A stretch of 64,000 bases of DNA from Desulfobulbus alkaliphilus (lineage in GTDB: Bacteria; Desulfobacterota; Desulfobulbia; Desulfobulbales; Desulfobulbaceae): assembly GCF_016918545.1 (NCBI RefSeq), contig NZ_JAFFQC010000006.1, positions 1 to 64,000 on the forward strand, read 5' to 3'. The position numbers and the translations under genes are program-made. Positions 40,253-50,901 of this stretch are shown one piece after another. The notes under the pieces are model-generated. The model ran no database searches, had not been told where the DNA came from, and saw nothing but the letters and a program-made list of their open reading frames with translations. The stretch's first letter is position 1. The number at the start of each line of letters is the position of its first letter.

Positions 40253-41239
40253 ATGGCGCAAACCGGCGCAGATGACCAGGCAGTGACACACGCCAAATTC
40301 TGGAAAAAGGAGCAACAAGACTGTCATACCATAGAGTCAAACGAGGCCGGCCAGCGGCTTGATCATGTTCTCACCTCCAGGTATCCTGAGCTTTCACGTT
40401 CCTTTTTAGCATCTTTGATTCATTCAGGGCACATTCTTGTTGAGGGTCGGCAGGTCAAAGCTGCCTACAAAGTGCGTGCGCAAGATTCGCTCACCATTGT
40501 TTTCCCGCCCTCGTCGCCATCGCCTCTGCAACCGGAACGCATCGATTTTCCCATTCTCTTTGAAGACGAGCACCTTCTGGTTCTCACTAAACCTCCAGGA
40601 CTGGTGGTTCACCCGGGCAGCGGCCAGCACAGCGGGACACTGGTGCATGGACTTCTCTACAGATACCTCAACCTGCCGGCGGCGGATGCAGATCGTCCCG
40701 GTATCGTTCACCGCCTAGACAAGGAAACCTCCGGTGTCATGCTGGTGGCAAAAAACAATCAGGCCCTGCGTACATTGATGGCTGCCTTTAAAAACCGGGA
40801 AATCAATAAAACGTACCATGCATTGTTGTCCCGTTGCCCCCATGATCGGCAAGGCAAGGTAATCGGCCCCATAGCCAGGCACCCTGTCCACCGGAAAAAA
40901 ATGGCTATTGATGAGAGGCGTGGCCGGTACGCGGTCACTACCTGGCAGATTGTGGAAGAATTCGCCAATGGCTGTTGTCTGGCTGACATTGCCATTGAAA
41001 CAGGCAGGACCCACCAGATTCGAGTGCACATGGCTTCAGTGCAGGCCGCGGTGCTGGGTGATTCCCTCTATGGTGGCGCGCAAGGCCAACATGCGTGGTT
41101 GCGGCCACAACGGCAGATGCTCCACGCCAGTACCCTGCGTTTTGCCCATCCTTTTTCAGGGGAGCAGCTTTGTTTCACTGCTCCTTTATGGCACGATATG
41201 CAGGCAGTGCTCGATATTTTGAGGAATACCCGGCTATGA
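40253..41239 (+). CDS. rluD: 23S rRNA pseudouridine synthase, RluD type
   Basis: Converts uridines in 23S rRNA to pseudouridine. The 328-residue protein has an N-terminal S4 RNA-binding domain (about 30-90) and the RluA/RluD catalytic core with the active-site aspartate in GIVHRLDKETSG and the RTHQIRVHM motif near the end. The exact target bases (RluD or RluC site) cannot be told from sequence. The stop overlaps the coaE start (ATGA), so the two are coupled. Confidence 0.92.
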   Translation: MAQTGADDQAVTHAKFWKKEQQDCHTIESNEAGQRLDHVLTSRYPELSRSFLASLIHSGHILVEGRQVKAAYKVRAQDSLTIVFPPSSPSPLQPERIDFPILFEDEHLLVLTKPPGLVVHPGSGQHSGTLVHGLLYRYLNLPAADADRPGIVHRLDKETSGVMLVAKNNQALRTLMAAFKNREINKTYHALLSRCPHDRQGKVIGPIARHPVHRKKMAIDERRGRYAVTTWQIVEEFANGCCLADIAIETGRTHQIRVHMASVQAAVLGDSLYGGAQGQHAWLRPQRQMLHASTLRFAHPFSGEQLCFTAPLWHDMQAVLDILRNTRL

Positions 41240-41874
41240 AGCCCATGCTGCTAGGGGTTACCGGGGGGATCGGCTCCGGAAAAAGCAGTGTCAGTCACCT
41301 GTTGGCAGCATATTGTCTTGCGCCACGCATCGATATGGATCACAGTTGTCGTCGTTTGTTGGAGGTCGAACAGCCTGGATGGTGTGCCTTGCGAGATGCC
41401 CTCGATTCCGGATTTTTTCTGCCGGGGGGTGAGCTTGATCGACCCGCGCTGCGGGAGCGTCTCTTTGCCGACAACGCCTTCAAACAAAAGATTGACGCGC
41501 TCCTTCACCCCTTGGCCCGTGAAGCGATGCGCAGGGAAGTGGCCCTGTTGCGCGCATCGTTGATTCTCATTGAGATCCCGCTGTTATTCGAAGCCGGCTG
41601 GCAAATGGATGTTGACGCGGTTCTTGTGGTCCATGCCCGTCGCGCTATACGCTGCTGTCGTATTATGAACAGAGATGGCGTGACCCGAAGAAGTGCTGCT
41701 CGCGCCATCGCCTCCCAGTTGGATGAAGCGGTCAAAGTGCGTCAGGCCGATTTCGTCATTGACAACTCCGGATCCTGGATTGAGGTCAGGGAGGATGTTA
41801 TCGCTTTAGGGAGAGTTCTCTCCAGGCGTGTTCCAGAAGAATTTGGCAAGAAAGTGCTTGACAGTCGAACGTGA
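41236..41874 (+). CDS. coaE: Dephospho-CoA kinase
   Basis: Phosphorylates dephospho-CoA in the last step of coenzyme A synthesis. The 212-residue P-loop kinase starts MKPMLLGVTGGIGSGKSSV with the Walker A motif near the N-terminus, followed by DMDHSCRRLLE, LHPLARE and IEIPLLFEAGW, all family landmarks. It starts within the rluD stop codon; a longer in-frame start inside rluD is not family-like. The C-terminal tail is ordinary. Confidence 0.95.
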   Translation: MKPMLLGVTGGIGSGKSSVSHLLAAYCLAPRIDMDHSCRRLLEVEQPGWCALRDALDSGFFLPGGELDRPALRERLFADNAFKQKIDALLHPLAREAMRREVALLRASLILIEIPLLFEAGWQMDVDAVLVVHARRAIRCCRIMNRDGVTRRSAARAIASQLDEAVKVRQADFVIDNSGSWIEVREDVIALGRVLSRRVPEEFGKKVLDSRT

Positions 41875-42405
41875 AACAAATATTTAGCTCTGTAACATCT
41901 CAACGGATCGATTACTGTCCATCGGTTTCCTGTTCTGATATTTCTCACGCTCCATATATTTGGTATTCGTTCACCGGGGCGGGTGTACGATTATCGCACC
42001 TGGTACCTGAAGTCGTTGACCAGTGTCGTTGATCTGGACAAAGGGGTTGCCGGGCTTAATCCAAGCCTGCGCCAGACAACCTGATCGTCTGCAGTTGCAG
42101 TGCTGGTGAACATTCGTTCTTTTTTTGTCAACTGGAACAAGGCTCGAAAAGTCGGTTGCAGTTGAATACACTGTCTCCCTGTATATCATTCAGACCCGTC
42201 CTGCCTTTTTCATCCAGTCTGCCCAACATATACAGCGACAACGTACAGTCAGTCATCTTTCTCATTATCTCAGCGCGTTGGCGCCAATGTGAGCCCTTCA
42301 CATTTTCAATGTGTTCACCCATCGTCACGACAACTTCCCTCGCCGCCAAACTGATCCCCGTCAGTCTATTGCTACGATCCGACCTCATGGAGGAATGACC
42401 GGTCA
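41875..42405 (+). promoter_or_regulatory. Long leader region of rho
   Basis: These 531 bases between coaE and rho hold no convincing gene. The last 250 bases are rich in C and T and poor in G on the coding strand (for example 42173-42235), the composition expected of Rho utilisation sites. Rho regulates its own leader by premature termination in E. coli, so similar autoregulation is plausible. No clear promoter hexamers are seen. GGAGGA lies 11 bases before the rho ATG. Confidence 0.45.
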
Positions 42406-43656
42406 ATGAATCCAACTGATTTAAAAAACAAAAAAATTAAAGATCTGGTCAGCCTCGCCGCCTCTCTTAACATTGAAGGCTACAGCAACATGACCAAGCA
42501 GGAGCTTATTTTTCACATCCTCAAGGTCCAGGCTGATGAAGACGGTAAACTGCGGGGAAGCGGTGTTCTGGAAGTTCTGCAGGATGGGTTCGGGTTCCTT
42601 CGAGCTCCTGATTACAACTACTTGCCCGGGCCCGATGATATCTATGTGTCGCCCTCGCAGATCCGGCGTCTCAATCTTCGCACCGGCGATTGTGTGGAGG
42701 GCGAAGTGCGGGCCCCCAAGGACAATGAACGCTATCTGGCCTTGCTCAAGGTCGACACCATTAATTACGAGCCGCCTGATGCCGCAAAAAATAAAACAGC
42801 CTTTATCAATCTCACGCCACTGCATCCCGACCAGCTGATCAATCTCGAAACCACACAGGACAACCTGTCCATGCGGGTCCTGAATATCACCTCTCCCCTG
42901 GGCAAGGGGCAGCGAGGTCTGATCGTGGCGCCTCCTCGTACCGGCAAGACCATGCTCATGCAGAACATCGCCAATTCGATTGTCACCAACCACAAGGAAA
43001 TTATTCTCATCGTTCTACTCATTGATGAACGTCCCGAAGAGGTGACCGACATGCGGCGCAGTGTTTTGGATGCCGAAGTGGTCAGTTCCACTTTTGACGA
43101 GCCACCGCAGCGCCATATTCAAGTGGCTGAAATGGTCATTCAAAAGGCCCAGCGACTGGTGGAGCATAAAAAAGATGTGGTCATTCTCCTTGATTCCATT
43201 ACCCGGCTGGCCAGAGCATATAATACCGTCACCCCGGCTTCGGGAAAAATCCTATCCGGCGGTGTGGAGGCCAATGCCCTGCATCGTCCTAAACGCTTTT
43301 TCGGAGCAGCCAGGAATGTTGAAGAAGGGGGCAGCCTGACGATTCTCGCCACTGCCCTGATCGATACCGGCAGCCGCATGGATGAGGTGATCTTTGAAGA
43401 GTTCAAGGGGACTGGCAATATGGAGATTGTGCTGGACCGAAAGATGGCCAATCGCCGCATCTATCCCGCCATTGATATCCTCAAATCCGGAACGCGCAAG
43501 GAAGATCTGCTCCTGCCTGCCGAGGATCTCAACCGTATCTGGATTCTCCGTAAACTGCTCTCCTCCATGAATCCAGCTGATGCAATGGAGTTTCTCCTCG
43601 ACAAAATGAGTCAGACCAAAAATAACCACGAGTTTTTTGCATCAATGAACCGGTAG
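42406..43656 (+). CDS. rho: Transcription termination factor Rho
   Basis: Hexameric RNA-dependent ATPase that ends transcription at Rho-dependent sites. The 416-residue protein has the N-terminal helical and RNA-binding OB domains (about 1-125, with [12 protein letters not shown]), Walker A in [10 protein letters not shown], Walker B around [10 protein letters not shown], the Q-loop near [13 protein letters not shown], and the R-loop region. Length and order match E. coli Rho (419). It is followed by rpmE, a common neighbour. Confidence 0.98.
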   Translation: MNPTDLKNKKIKDLVSLAASLNIEGYSNMTKQELIFHILKVQADEDGKLRGSGVLEVLQDGFGFLRAPDYNYLPGPDDIYVSPSQIRRLNLRTGDCVEGEVRAPKDNERYLALLKVDTINYEPPDAAKNKTAFINLTPLHPDQLINLETTQDNLSMRVLNITSPLGKGQRGLIVAPPRTGKTMLMQNIANSIVTNHKEIILIVLLIDERPEEVTDMRRSVLDAEVVSSTFDEPPQRHIQVAEMVIQKAQRLVEHKKDVVILLDSITRLARAYNTVTPASGKILSGGVEANALHRPKRFFGAARNVEEGGSLTILATALIDTGSRMDEVIFEEFKGTGNMEIVLDRKMANRRIYPAIDILKSGTRKEDLLLPAEDLNRIWILRKLLSSMNPADAMEFLLDKMSQTKNNHEFFASMNR

Positions 43657-43745
43657 GCTCAGTTTTTTCTTTCGAGAAACCAGGAAAAAAGATATATTAA
43701 CTTTTTTAAATATTTTTTCGGGATACCTTTTTTAAGGAGCATGTC

Positions 43746-43964
43746 ATGAAACCGGATATCCATCCAAAATATCATGCTATCAAGGCAAGTTGTGCCTGTG
43801 GCAATGAAATTGAACTCGGCTCGGTGAACAAAGAGATGAAAATCGAAATCTGCTCAGCCTGTCATCCATTTTTTACCGGCAAGCAGAAGCTGGTCGATAC
43901 CGCGGGGCGAATTGAAAAATTCAAGAAAAAATACGCCGGGTTCCAGGGCGGCAAAAAAAAATAA
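43746..43964 (+). CDS. rpmE: 50S ribosomal protein L31 (zinc form)
   Basis: Large-subunit protein bridging to the small subunit. The 72-residue product has the zinc ligands CAC near residue 16 and CSAC near 37, so it is the C+ type, and a Lys-rich tail. AAGGAGC precedes the ATG. Having zinc forms of both L28 and L31 here suggests zinc-replete growth or separate zinc-free copies elsewhere. Repeat R12 begins at the base after its TAA. Confidence 0.97.
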   Translation: MKPDIHPKYHAIKASCACGNEIELGSVNKEMKIEICSACHPFFTGKQKLVDTAGRIEKFKKKYAGFQGGKKK

Positions 43965-44093
43965 CCTGAATTCTTGACGGCTGGACGCTTGCTACGGATA
44001 TATCTTGCTGTGATCATTTTGTAATTGCAGCGGAATCCCAGGCAATAACTATCACTAGCCGCCCCCTCGGGGCAGAAAGCTCACGAATTCAGG
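43965..44093 (+). repeat. Dispersed MITE-like element, copy R12 (internally deleted)
   Basis: Forward orientation, 129 bp. It begins CCTGAATTCTTGACGGCTGG immediately after the rpmE stop codon, keeps the TGTGATCATTTTGTAATTGC region and the GCCGCCCCCTCGGGGC hairpin, then ends AGCTCACGAATTCAGG. Flanks AATAA and AATAC agree at four of five bases. The central hairpin is deleted; the GC-rich hairpin just after rpmE could serve as a terminator. Confidence 0.9.
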
Positions 44094-44246
44094 AATACGT
44101 TTCTCCGTTCTCTTTTGAACCTCTCCTGACCGTGTTGACCACGGTGCCTCGGGCCGTCGAATCGCGGAGCAGCGATTCAGAAACGGGTGATATCCAATGG
44201 ACCGTCTGTCCGCCCGTAACCTCCTTTTCCACGGCTGTTTCCTCTC

Positions 44247-45317
44247 ATGTTTGAGAACTTGCGTGACATTGATGAAAAACTGAGCATGCTTGAGCGGCAA
44301 CTCTCTGATCCCGGTCTGGTCAATGATCAGAAACGGTACCGGGAGATTGTTCGCGAGCACGCTTCGGTGGCCAAGTTGGCGGAACTCTATACGTCCTACC
44401 GGGGTGTCTGCGAAGCCATTCGGGAGAGCCAGGAATTTCTCCGCGCGGAACAGGACGATCCCGAGCTGGTGGATCTGGCCAAGGCTGAAATCAAGGAACT
44501 GTCTGACCGTAAGGGTTTGCTTGAGAAGGCCATCCGCCTGCGCCTGCTTCCCAAGGATCCCAAAGACGAGAAGAACATTTTTCTTGAGATCAGGGCCGGA
44601 ACTGGTGGTGATGAGGCGGCTCTTTTTGCGGCAGATCTCTTTCGCATGTATCATCGATACGCCGAAATGCAGGGTTGGAAGGTGGAAGTGATGAGTGCAA
44701 ATCCCATTGGTATCGGCGGCTATAAAGAGATCATCGCCTTGGTGAGCGGTAACCAAGTGTATTCACGCCTCAAGTATGAGTCCGGTGTCCACCGTGTTCA
44801 GCGTGTACCGGATACCGAGGCCCAGGGTCGTGTGCATACCTCCGCTGTGACGGTTGCCGTTATTCCGGAGGCCGATGAGGTCGATCTGCACCTGGAGCCT
44901 CATGAATTGAAATTTGACGTCTTTCGTTCTTCCGGTCCCGGGGGCCAATCTGTGAATACTACTGATTCCGCTGTTCGGGTGACACATCTGCCCACCGGGC
45001 TGGTGGTGACCTGTCAGGATGAAAAATCTCAACACAAAAATAAGGCCAAGGCACTTCAGGTCTTACGAGCCCGCCTGCTGGATCAAATGGAACAGGAGCG
45101 ACACGACCGTATCTCCGAGGACCGGAAAAGCCAGGTTGGCAGCGGCGATCGAAGTGAGCGCATCAGGACCTATAACTACCCGCAAAGCAGGGTGACCGAT
45201 CACCGGATCAATCTCACCCTTTACAGGCTGGATCAGGTGCTTGCCGGTATGCTTGATGAAGTGATCGTGCCGATTATCACCCATTACCAGGCAGAAGCAC
45301 TCAGCTCTTTTCAGTAG
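44247..45317 (+). CDS. prfA: Peptide chain release factor 1
   Basis: Releases finished proteins at UAA and UAG. The 356-residue protein has the class I release factor layout, with the peptidyl-hydrolysis motif GGQ in [19 protein letters not shown] and the downstream helix [17 protein letters not shown]. The ATG at 44247 lies after CCTCTC with no strong Shine-Dalgarno. It is followed after 18 bases by prmC, whose product methylates the GGQ glutamine, the usual gene order. Confidence 0.97.
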   Translation: MFENLRDIDEKLSMLERQLSDPGLVNDQKRYREIVREHASVAKLAELYTSYRGVCEAIRESQEFLRAEQDDPELVDLAKAEIKELSDRKGLLEKAIRLRLLPKDPKDEKNIFLEIRAGTGGDEAALFAADLFRMYHRYAEMQGWKVEVMSANPIGIGGYKEIIALVSGNQVYSRLKYESGVHRVQRVPDTEAQGRVHTSAVTVAVIPEADEVDLHLEPHELKFDVFRSSGPGGQSVNTTDSAVRVTHLPTGLVVTCQDEKSQHKNKAKALQVLRARLLDQMEQERHDRISEDRKSQVGSGDRSERIRTYNYPQSRVTDHRINLTLYRLDQVLAGMLDEVIVPIITHYQAEALSSFQ

Positions 45318-45335
45318 CCTGCTCCGCTGCCTGCG

Positions 45336-46199
45336 ATGACGGTTGATGTCCTGTTGAAAGCCGCAGAGGCACAACTCGCCGAAGTCGGTGTAGAAAATGC
45401 CGGGCTTGAAGCCCGGTTGCTGTTACAGCATCTGACCGGAATGAACAGAAGCGAGCTGATTCTCCACGGCGGTCGATGTATTGATGCGTCCATGGGGCAG
45501 CAGTATCAGCAGATGGTCGACCGGCGCCGGCAGCGCGTTCCCCTGCAGTACATCACCGGTAGCCAGGAGTTCTGGTCTCTGGATTTTTTCGTATCCCCGG
45601 CTGTTCTTATACCACGTCCTGAAACAGAATTCGTCCTGGAGCATGTGTTGACGATTTGCCCACCGGCAAGCGCCGTTCGCTCTGCTCTTGACATGTGCAC
45701 CGGAAGCGGTGTGATGGCCGTTGTCCTGGCCAGGGAGCTGAAATGTTCAGTTGTCGCTGTCGATATTTCTCCATCGGCGTTGGCGGTAGCCACGAAAAAT
45801 CTCGACCGCCATGGAGTGGCCGGTCTGGTCAGCCTGGTCTGCGGTGACCTTTTCACTGCTCTTCACTGTCAGCAAAAATTTGATCTCATTGTCAGTAACC
45901 CCCCCTATATTCCCGAGGGGCTCATTGATCGCTTGGCCCCGGAAGTGGGCCGGGCCGAACCGCGGCTGGCCCTCTCCGGTGGCGCCGACGGCCTGGTAAC
46001 CCTGCAGCGACTGGCCCATGAAGCCCAAGCTTTTCTTATGCCGGGGGGCTGGGTGTTTGTCGAGATCGGTGCTGATCAAAAAGAAGCCGCTCTTGCCTTG
46101 TTTACCGCGCCTGGAAGGTGCTATGAAGAGGTTCGTGTCTTCGAGGACTGGGGAGGTCGGCCCCGGGTTGTTCAGGCGCGTTTATCGGCTCACGGTTGA
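45336..46199 (+). CDS. prmC: Release factor glutamine methyltransferase
   Basis: Methylates the glutamine of the GGQ motif in release factors using SAM. The 287-residue enzyme has an N-terminal helical domain, the SAM-binding DMCTGSGVMAVVLA (G-loop), and the catalytic NPPY in IVSNPPYIPEG. It directly follows prfA and precedes murA by 51 bases. PrmB-like alternatives are excluded by the prfA context. Confidence 0.95.
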   Translation: MTVDVLLKAAEAQLAEVGVENAGLEARLLLQHLTGMNRSELILHGGRCIDASMGQQYQQMVDRRRQRVPLQYITGSQEFWSLDFFVSPAVLIPRPETEFVLEHVLTICPPASAVRSALDMCTGSGVMAVVLARELKCSVVAVDISPSALAVATKNLDRHGVAGLVSLVCGDLFTALHCQQKFDLIVSNPPYIPEGLIDRLAPEVGRAEPRLALSGGADGLVTLQRLAHEAQAFLMPGGWVFVEIGADQKEAALALFTAPGRCYEEVRVFEDWGGRPRVVQARLSAHG

Positions 46200-46250
46200 C
46201 ATCTGTACACGGAACTTTGTTCCTTTTCTCTTTGTTTTTAACGGGTTGTT

Positions 46251-47537
46251 ATGGACAAGTTGATCATAGAAGGCGGACAGCCTCTGTATGGAAGTATCGC
46301 TATCAGCGGCGCAAAAAATGCTGCGCTTCCGCTGATGGCGTCCACTCTTCTGGCTCCTGGGTGGCATACTTTGCATAATGTCCCGGATTTGCGCGATACC
46401 AGGACCATGCTCACCCTGCTGGAGATTCTCGGGGCCCGGTGGGAGCGAAACGGTCCGACTCTGCGCATCAATACCGACCAGATGACCGGTGTCGAAGCAC
46501 CCTACGAACTGGTGAAAACAATGCGGGCATCGGTGCTGGTTCTGGGCCCCCTGCTTTCCCGGTGTGGTTTTGCCCGGGTTTCCCTGCCCGGGGGCTGTGC
46601 CATCGGGGCCCGTCCCATAAATTATCATCTCCTGGGTTTTGAGAAATTGGGGGTGTCCACCCAACTCGAACAGGGCTATGTCGAGGCACGTGTTCAGGAG
46701 GGGGGCATGCGGGGCAGCACCGTCTACTTTGACCTGCCTTCGGTGACGGGCACGGAAAACCTGCTGATGGCATCGGTTGTTGCCCGAGGCGAAACGATCA
46801 TAAAAAATGCCGCCAGGGAACCTGAGGTCGGCAATCTCATTGACATGCTCATTGCCATGGGCGCGGATATAGCAGGGAAGGGCACGGATCTGCTGATCGT
46901 CCGCGGGGTTGAATGCCTGCACGCCGGCGAAGCGACCATCATACCCGATCGCATTGAAACCGGAACCTACATGATTGCCGTTGCCGCCGCCGGCGGTATG
47001 GTGACCCTTACCAATTGCAATCCCGAAGATGTTCCTGCCCTTGCCGATAAATTGGCCCTCTGCGGGGTCGATATCCGGAATTCATCCAATTCGATAACGG
47101 TCTCCTGTCCCGAAGATCAGGGGGAAAGTCGTTGCCGCCTGCGCAGCACCGATATCACCACTTTGCCTTTCCCCGGTTTTCCCACCGATCTCCAGGCCCA
47201 GTTCATGGCCCTGATGGTGCAGGGCGATAGCACCTCCATCATCCACGAAACAATTTTTGAAAACAGATTCATGCATGTCCCCGAACTGAAACGCATGGGT
47301 GCTGATATCGCTATTGAAGGGTCGCGGGCCATCGTTCGTGGTGTCGGTCGCGACGTATTGAATGGTGCCCCGGTCATGGCCACCGATCTGCGCGCCTCGG
47401 CCTCTCTGGTTATTGCCGGTCTTGCAGCCACCGGCAGAACCGAGGTTTCAAGAATATATCATCTCGAACGTGGTTATGAAGACATGGCGGGTAAATTGCA
47501 ACGCCTGGGGGCCAGAGTCAATGTGATCAGGGCGTAA
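46251..47537 (+). CDS. murA: UDP-N-acetylglucosamine 1-carboxyvinyltransferase
   Basis: Transfers enolpyruvate from PEP to UDP-GlcNAc, the first committed step of peptidoglycan synthesis, in the cytoplasm. The 428-residue protein starts [20 protein letters not shown]; its active-site cysteine lies in [14 protein letters not shown], so it is expected to be the fosfomycin-sensitive form. The rest follows the EPT fold of two similar domains. The stop overlaps the stop of the convergent kinase gene by 11 bases. Confidence 0.97.
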   Translation: MDKLIIEGGQPLYGSIAISGAKNAALPLMASTLLAPGWHTLHNVPDLRDTRTMLTLLEILGARWERNGPTLRINTDQMTGVEAPYELVKTMRASVLVLGPLLSRCGFARVSLPGGCAIGARPINYHLLGFEKLGVSTQLEQGYVEARVQEGGMRGSTVYFDLPSVTGTENLLMASVVARGETIIKNAAREPEVGNLIDMLIAMGADIAGKGTDLLIVRGVECLHAGEATIIPDRIETGTYMIAVAAAGGMVTLTNCNPEDVPALADKLALCGVDIRNSSNSITVSCPEDQGESRCRLRSTDITTLPFPGFPTDLQAQFMALMVQGDSTSIIHETIFENRFMHVPELKRMGADIAIEGSRAIVRGVGRDVLNGAPVMATDLRASASLVIAGLAATGRTEVSRIYHLERGYEDMAGKLQRLGARVNVIRA

Positions 47538-49242
47538 CTGTTTGCGGCAGCGGCAGATACAGACGGACGATGCAGCCTTGTGGTTCGGAGCTGTTGATGG
47601 CAATGGAGCCGCGGTGGTTGTCGATAATCTGGCGGGCAATGGCCAGGCCCAGGCCGGTGCCGTCGGTACGGCTGGAGAAAAAGGGCTGAAAGACTTTTTC
47701 CCCCAGTTCATCGGGGATTCCGGGACCTTGATCGCGCACTTCGATGCGTATTCCATCCATGCCGTCTTCATGGATTTCTGAAGCGCTGATCACAATAGCC
47801 TCGCTGGTTCCTGCAGTGGCGAAACAGGCATTTTCAATGAGATGGGTCAGAACGGTATGCAGCTGCTGGCGGTCGGCCCAGCAGTGAAGACGGGAATCGA
47901 TTTCTTTGACGATTTTTTCTGGAGCCGGTGCATTACGCTGCGTTCGTACATGATAGAGGACATCATCCAGTAAACGGTTCATGTCAAACCATTCGGGTTG
48001 AATGGGGGCTGGTCGGGCAAACTGGAGGAAATCCGTGATGGTCTGGGCCATCCGCTTTGATTCCCGGAGGATGATGCCCAGCAGTGAGCGTAAGGTGTCA
48101 GGGTTGAGTGAGGCGATGTTTGCTGCCTCCAGATTGAGAATCTGAGCCGATCCGGAAATGGCTGCCAGGGGATTTCTGAAATCGTGGGCAATGGAGGCAC
48201 TTAATTCACCGATGGCCGCCATCTTTTCCCCTTCACGAATTTGCCGTTCCATCCGTTCAATCTGACTGATATCCTGCAGTGTGACCACCTTCCATTTCAT
48301 CCGCAGACCTTCACCCGGTCCTTGCTCGACAGGCATATTGAGGAAGGAAAAAGAATACCCTATCCTGATTTTCATCCCATCGCTTTTTTCAAAGTCACAG
48401 ACACTTCTGCCCTGTCTGTCGTGGAGCAGAATGCCGGGGAAACAGCGGTTGAACGGCTGTCCGAGAATTTTACCCCGTGGGTAACCGGTGATGCGTTCCG
48501 CTGCATGGTTGCATGAGGTGATGACGTTGCCATGATCCGTCGTGATAATGCCTGTACTGATATCATCAAAGATCTGTTTGTAGAGCAGAGAGAGCCGGTC
48601 ATATTCCAGGGAGGTCTTGGTCAGTTTTTCCTCGGTGAATCGCAGCCGGCGCGCCAATTGTTCGCTCAAGAGCGCGGCAAGGAAAAAAATGATCCCATAC
48701 ACGGCAAAGAGGTTGGTGCCGGTGAGATAGGTCTGCGGTGGCTGATACGGTCCTGCGTGAAAGTATTCGGGTATCCAGCCGAGGAGTTCACCAGTCAGGA
48801 CTGCACCATACAACAGGGTGGCAGCTGCTGCCGGAATCAGTCCCCCCATTCTGGAGAGAATCAGCCCTCCAGCAATGACCGGCAGGATGAACACCGTGGT
48901 GAAAATGGATTGGCTGCAACCAGTGGCGTACACGAGCAGAGCAACAAAAACTGTGTCAGAGAGCAGTTGAATAATGGCGAACCGGCGGACAGGTCCTCCT
49001 TTGCCCCGTTGCAGCAACAGGGCCGCGGCAATGGAGTAGCCATAGAGGATACAGAGAAAAAACAGGGTCACCGCCAGGGGCGGCAGGATGACCGGGTGCC
49101 CTTTTTCATGGAAAAAAGAAGAGATGGATATGAGCAGGGTGAAGAGACAGACTCGGATCAACAGCCACCAGAAGAGGTGCCGCCGGGTTTCCTGCTCCCG
49201 GTCAGCAGCCGGAATGAGGGCTTTGGTCAGTAAGCGGAACAT
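47527..49242 (-). CDS. Membrane sensor histidine kinase (PilS/ZraS-like)
   Basis: Sensor of a two-component pair. The 571-residue protein has about six hydrophobic helices in the first 200 residues, a PAS domain (about 220-330), a HisKA helix with acceptor histidine in [18 protein letters not shown], and an ATPase domain with [13 protein letters not shown]. The topology matches PilS-type kinases. It follows the sigma-54 activator gene on the same strand, the likely partner. The start is uncertain: ATG at 49242 (MFRLLTKAL) and an overlapping TTG at 49311 both lack a good Shine-Dalgarno; translation may be coupled to the upstream stop at 49304. Confidence 0.9.
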   Translation of the reverse strand: MFRLLTKALIPAADREQETRRHLFWWLLIRVCLFTLLISISSFFHEKGHPVILPPLAVTLFFLCILYGYSIAAALLLQRGKGGPVRRFAIIQLLSDTVFVALLVYATGCSQSIFTTVFILPVIAGGLILSRMGGLIPAAAATLLYGAVLTGELLGWIPEYFHAGPYQPPQTYLTGTNLFAVYGIIFFLAALLSEQLARRLRFTEEKLTKTSLEYDRLSLLYKQIFDDISTGIITTDHGNVITSCNHAAERITGYPRGKILGQPFNRCFPGILLHDRQGRSVCDFEKSDGMKIRIGYSFSFLNMPVEQGPGEGLRMKWKVVTLQDISQIERMERQIREGEKMAAIGELSASIAHDFRNPLAAISGSAQILNLEAANIASLNPDTLRSLLGIILRESKRMAQTITDFLQFARPAPIQPEWFDMNRLLDDVLYHVRTQRNAPAPEKIVKEIDSRLHCWADRQQLHTVLTHLIENACFATAGTSEAIVISASEIHEDGMDGIRIEVRDQGPGIPDELGEKVFQPFFSSRTDGTGLGLAIARQIIDNHRGSIAINSSEPQGCIVRLYLPLPQTVTP

Positions 49243-49303
49243 GATTGTACTTTGATGGTATGGAAATGAGATCAATGACGGAGTTGGCAGTGCAGTGGAA
49301 CTC

Positions 49304-50680
49304 TCAGTCAATCCCGTGTTTTTTTGTTTTGTAGCGTAAGCTGCGGAAACTGAGCTTGAGGAGTTCGGCTGCTCGCATTTTTGAATGATCGGCTTTGTTC
49401 AGGGCATGAATGATCATGTCTTTTTCTATCCGCTGGAGAATTTCTTCCAGACCCTGCTGGTAGAGTTCGTTTTCATCATGGGCGGCGATAAAAAGGGGTG
49501 CGTCGGCCTGTCTTGGCTCCTGTTTGCTCCTTTCCTGCCGATGCAGAGAAAGAATCAAATTTTCCGGTAAAATGATATTGGACAATTCCAGAGCGACTCC
49601 TCGTTCGATGATATTTTCCAATTCACGGACATTGCCGGGAAAATCATATTTCATCAGCACTTCCATGCCGTACGAGGAGATCGTCTGTACTTCCTTACCG
49701 AGCAGGGCTGAATATTTCTTAAGAAAATGTTCGACGAGCAGAGGAACATCACCGATACGCTCCCGAAGGGGCGGGACCCGGATGGGAACCACAGCCAGTC
49801 GGTAGTACAGGTCCTCCCGGAATTTCCCGGCAATGATTTCCTCTTCGAGAATTCTATTGGTGGCAGCGATGATACGCACGTTCACCTGCCTGGTTTTGGT
49901 TGAACCCACCGGCATGAATTCCCTTTCCTGGAGTACTCGCAGCAACTTTGTTTGGATTATTGGGGTCAACTCACCGATTTCATCGAGAAAAGCTGTTCCA
50001 GTATCCGCCTGTTGAAACAGTCCGGCTTTGTCGGCAATAGCCCCGGTAAACGAACCCTTGACGTGGCCGAAAAGTTCGCTTTCCAGCAGGCTTTCAGGAA
50101 TAGCACTGCAGGTGATGGGGACAAACGGGTTGGCTGCGACCCTGGAGCGGTTGTGGATGGCTTTGGCAACCAGTTCCTTGCCGGTGCCCGATTCGCCATA
50201 AATGAGAACGTTTGCCGGCGTCGGCGCGATTTTTTTAATAAGATCGAAGATCCGCATCATCTCGGCGCTGCGGCCGATAATTTCAGGAAAACAATGCTCC
50301 GGATCGGGAGGATCATGCTGCTTTCGTATCAGTGCCGAACGGATCACCCTTTTGATTTCATCAACATTGAAAGGCTTGGTGATGTAGTCGAAAGCGCCGT
50401 TTTTCATGGCGGCCACCGCATCGTCGGGTGATGCGAATGCCGTGATCATGATCACAGCGATTTCCGTTCGCAACTGTTTCAACCTGGCCAGCAGCTCCAG
50501 CCCGGTCAGCCCCGGCATACGAATGTCGGATATAACGAGGTCAAAGGGATCCTGTTCCGCCAGATTGAGGGCAGAACCGCCATCAACCGCGGTGGTCACT
50601 TGGTATCCTTCTTTTTCGAGCAGGATCTTGAGAAATTCACGCATGCTCGGTTCATCGTCGACAACGAGGATGGAGGTCAT
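49304..50680 (-). CDS. Sigma-54-dependent response regulator (PilR/NtrC family)
   Basis: A 458-residue transcription activator: receiver with acceptor Asp52, AAA+ domain with Walker A GESGTGKE and Walker B GTAFLDEIGEL, then a C-terminal helix-turn-helix ending FRSLRYKTKKHGI, close to PilR-type ends. The sigma-54 contact loop reads GSFTGA instead of GAFTGA. The partner kinase follows immediately. If the PilR assignment is right, pilus genes would be the targets, but none are in this window. Confidence 0.92.
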   Translation of the reverse strand: MTSILVVDDEPSMREFLKILLEKEGYQVTTAVDGGSALNLAEQDPFDLVISDIRMPGLTGLELLARLKQLRTEIAVIMITAFASPDDAVAAMKNGAFDYITKPFNVDEIKRVIRSALIRKQHDPPDPEHCFPEIIGRSAEMMRIFDLIKKIAPTPANVLIYGESGTGKELVAKAIHNRSRVAANPFVPITCSAIPESLLESELFGHVKGSFTGAIADKAGLFQQADTGTAFLDEIGELTPIIQTKLLRVLQEREFMPVGSTKTRQVNVRIIAATNRILEEEIIAGKFREDLYYRLAVVPIRVPPLRERIGDVPLLVEHFLKKYSALLGKEVQTISSYGMEVLMKYDFPGNVRELENIIERGVALELSNIILPENLILSLHRQERSKQEPRQADAPLFIAAHDENELYQQGLEEILQRIEKDMIIHALNKADHSKMRAAELLKLSFRSLRYKTKKHGID

Positions 50681-50901
50681 GGTGCTCCTTGAGAAAAAAC
50701 CTTCAAAATCAGTCCATTGTATTATTTCTCAGTGTAGCCCCAAGTTGAAGATGAAGTCAAATGATATCCTATCCGGTTTACAATCGCAGCGGGATAGGGT
50801 ACAAACGACCAAACATACTTTTTGTTATCGGCGCTGGCCTTCGTGAGGATGCAAAACCGTATTGAGTCCCTGAGCGCTGAACAGTATCCTTTCTCAAGAA
50901 C

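Noticed and set aside
41095-41235. Upstream start for coaE inside rluD
   Set aside because: The extra 47 residues are not family-like and the ATG at 41236 coincides with the rluD stop, the usual coupled arrangement.
48532-49233. Plus-strand frame of 233 codons
   Set aside because: It is antisense to the membrane part of the PilS-like kinase and has no recognisable motif.
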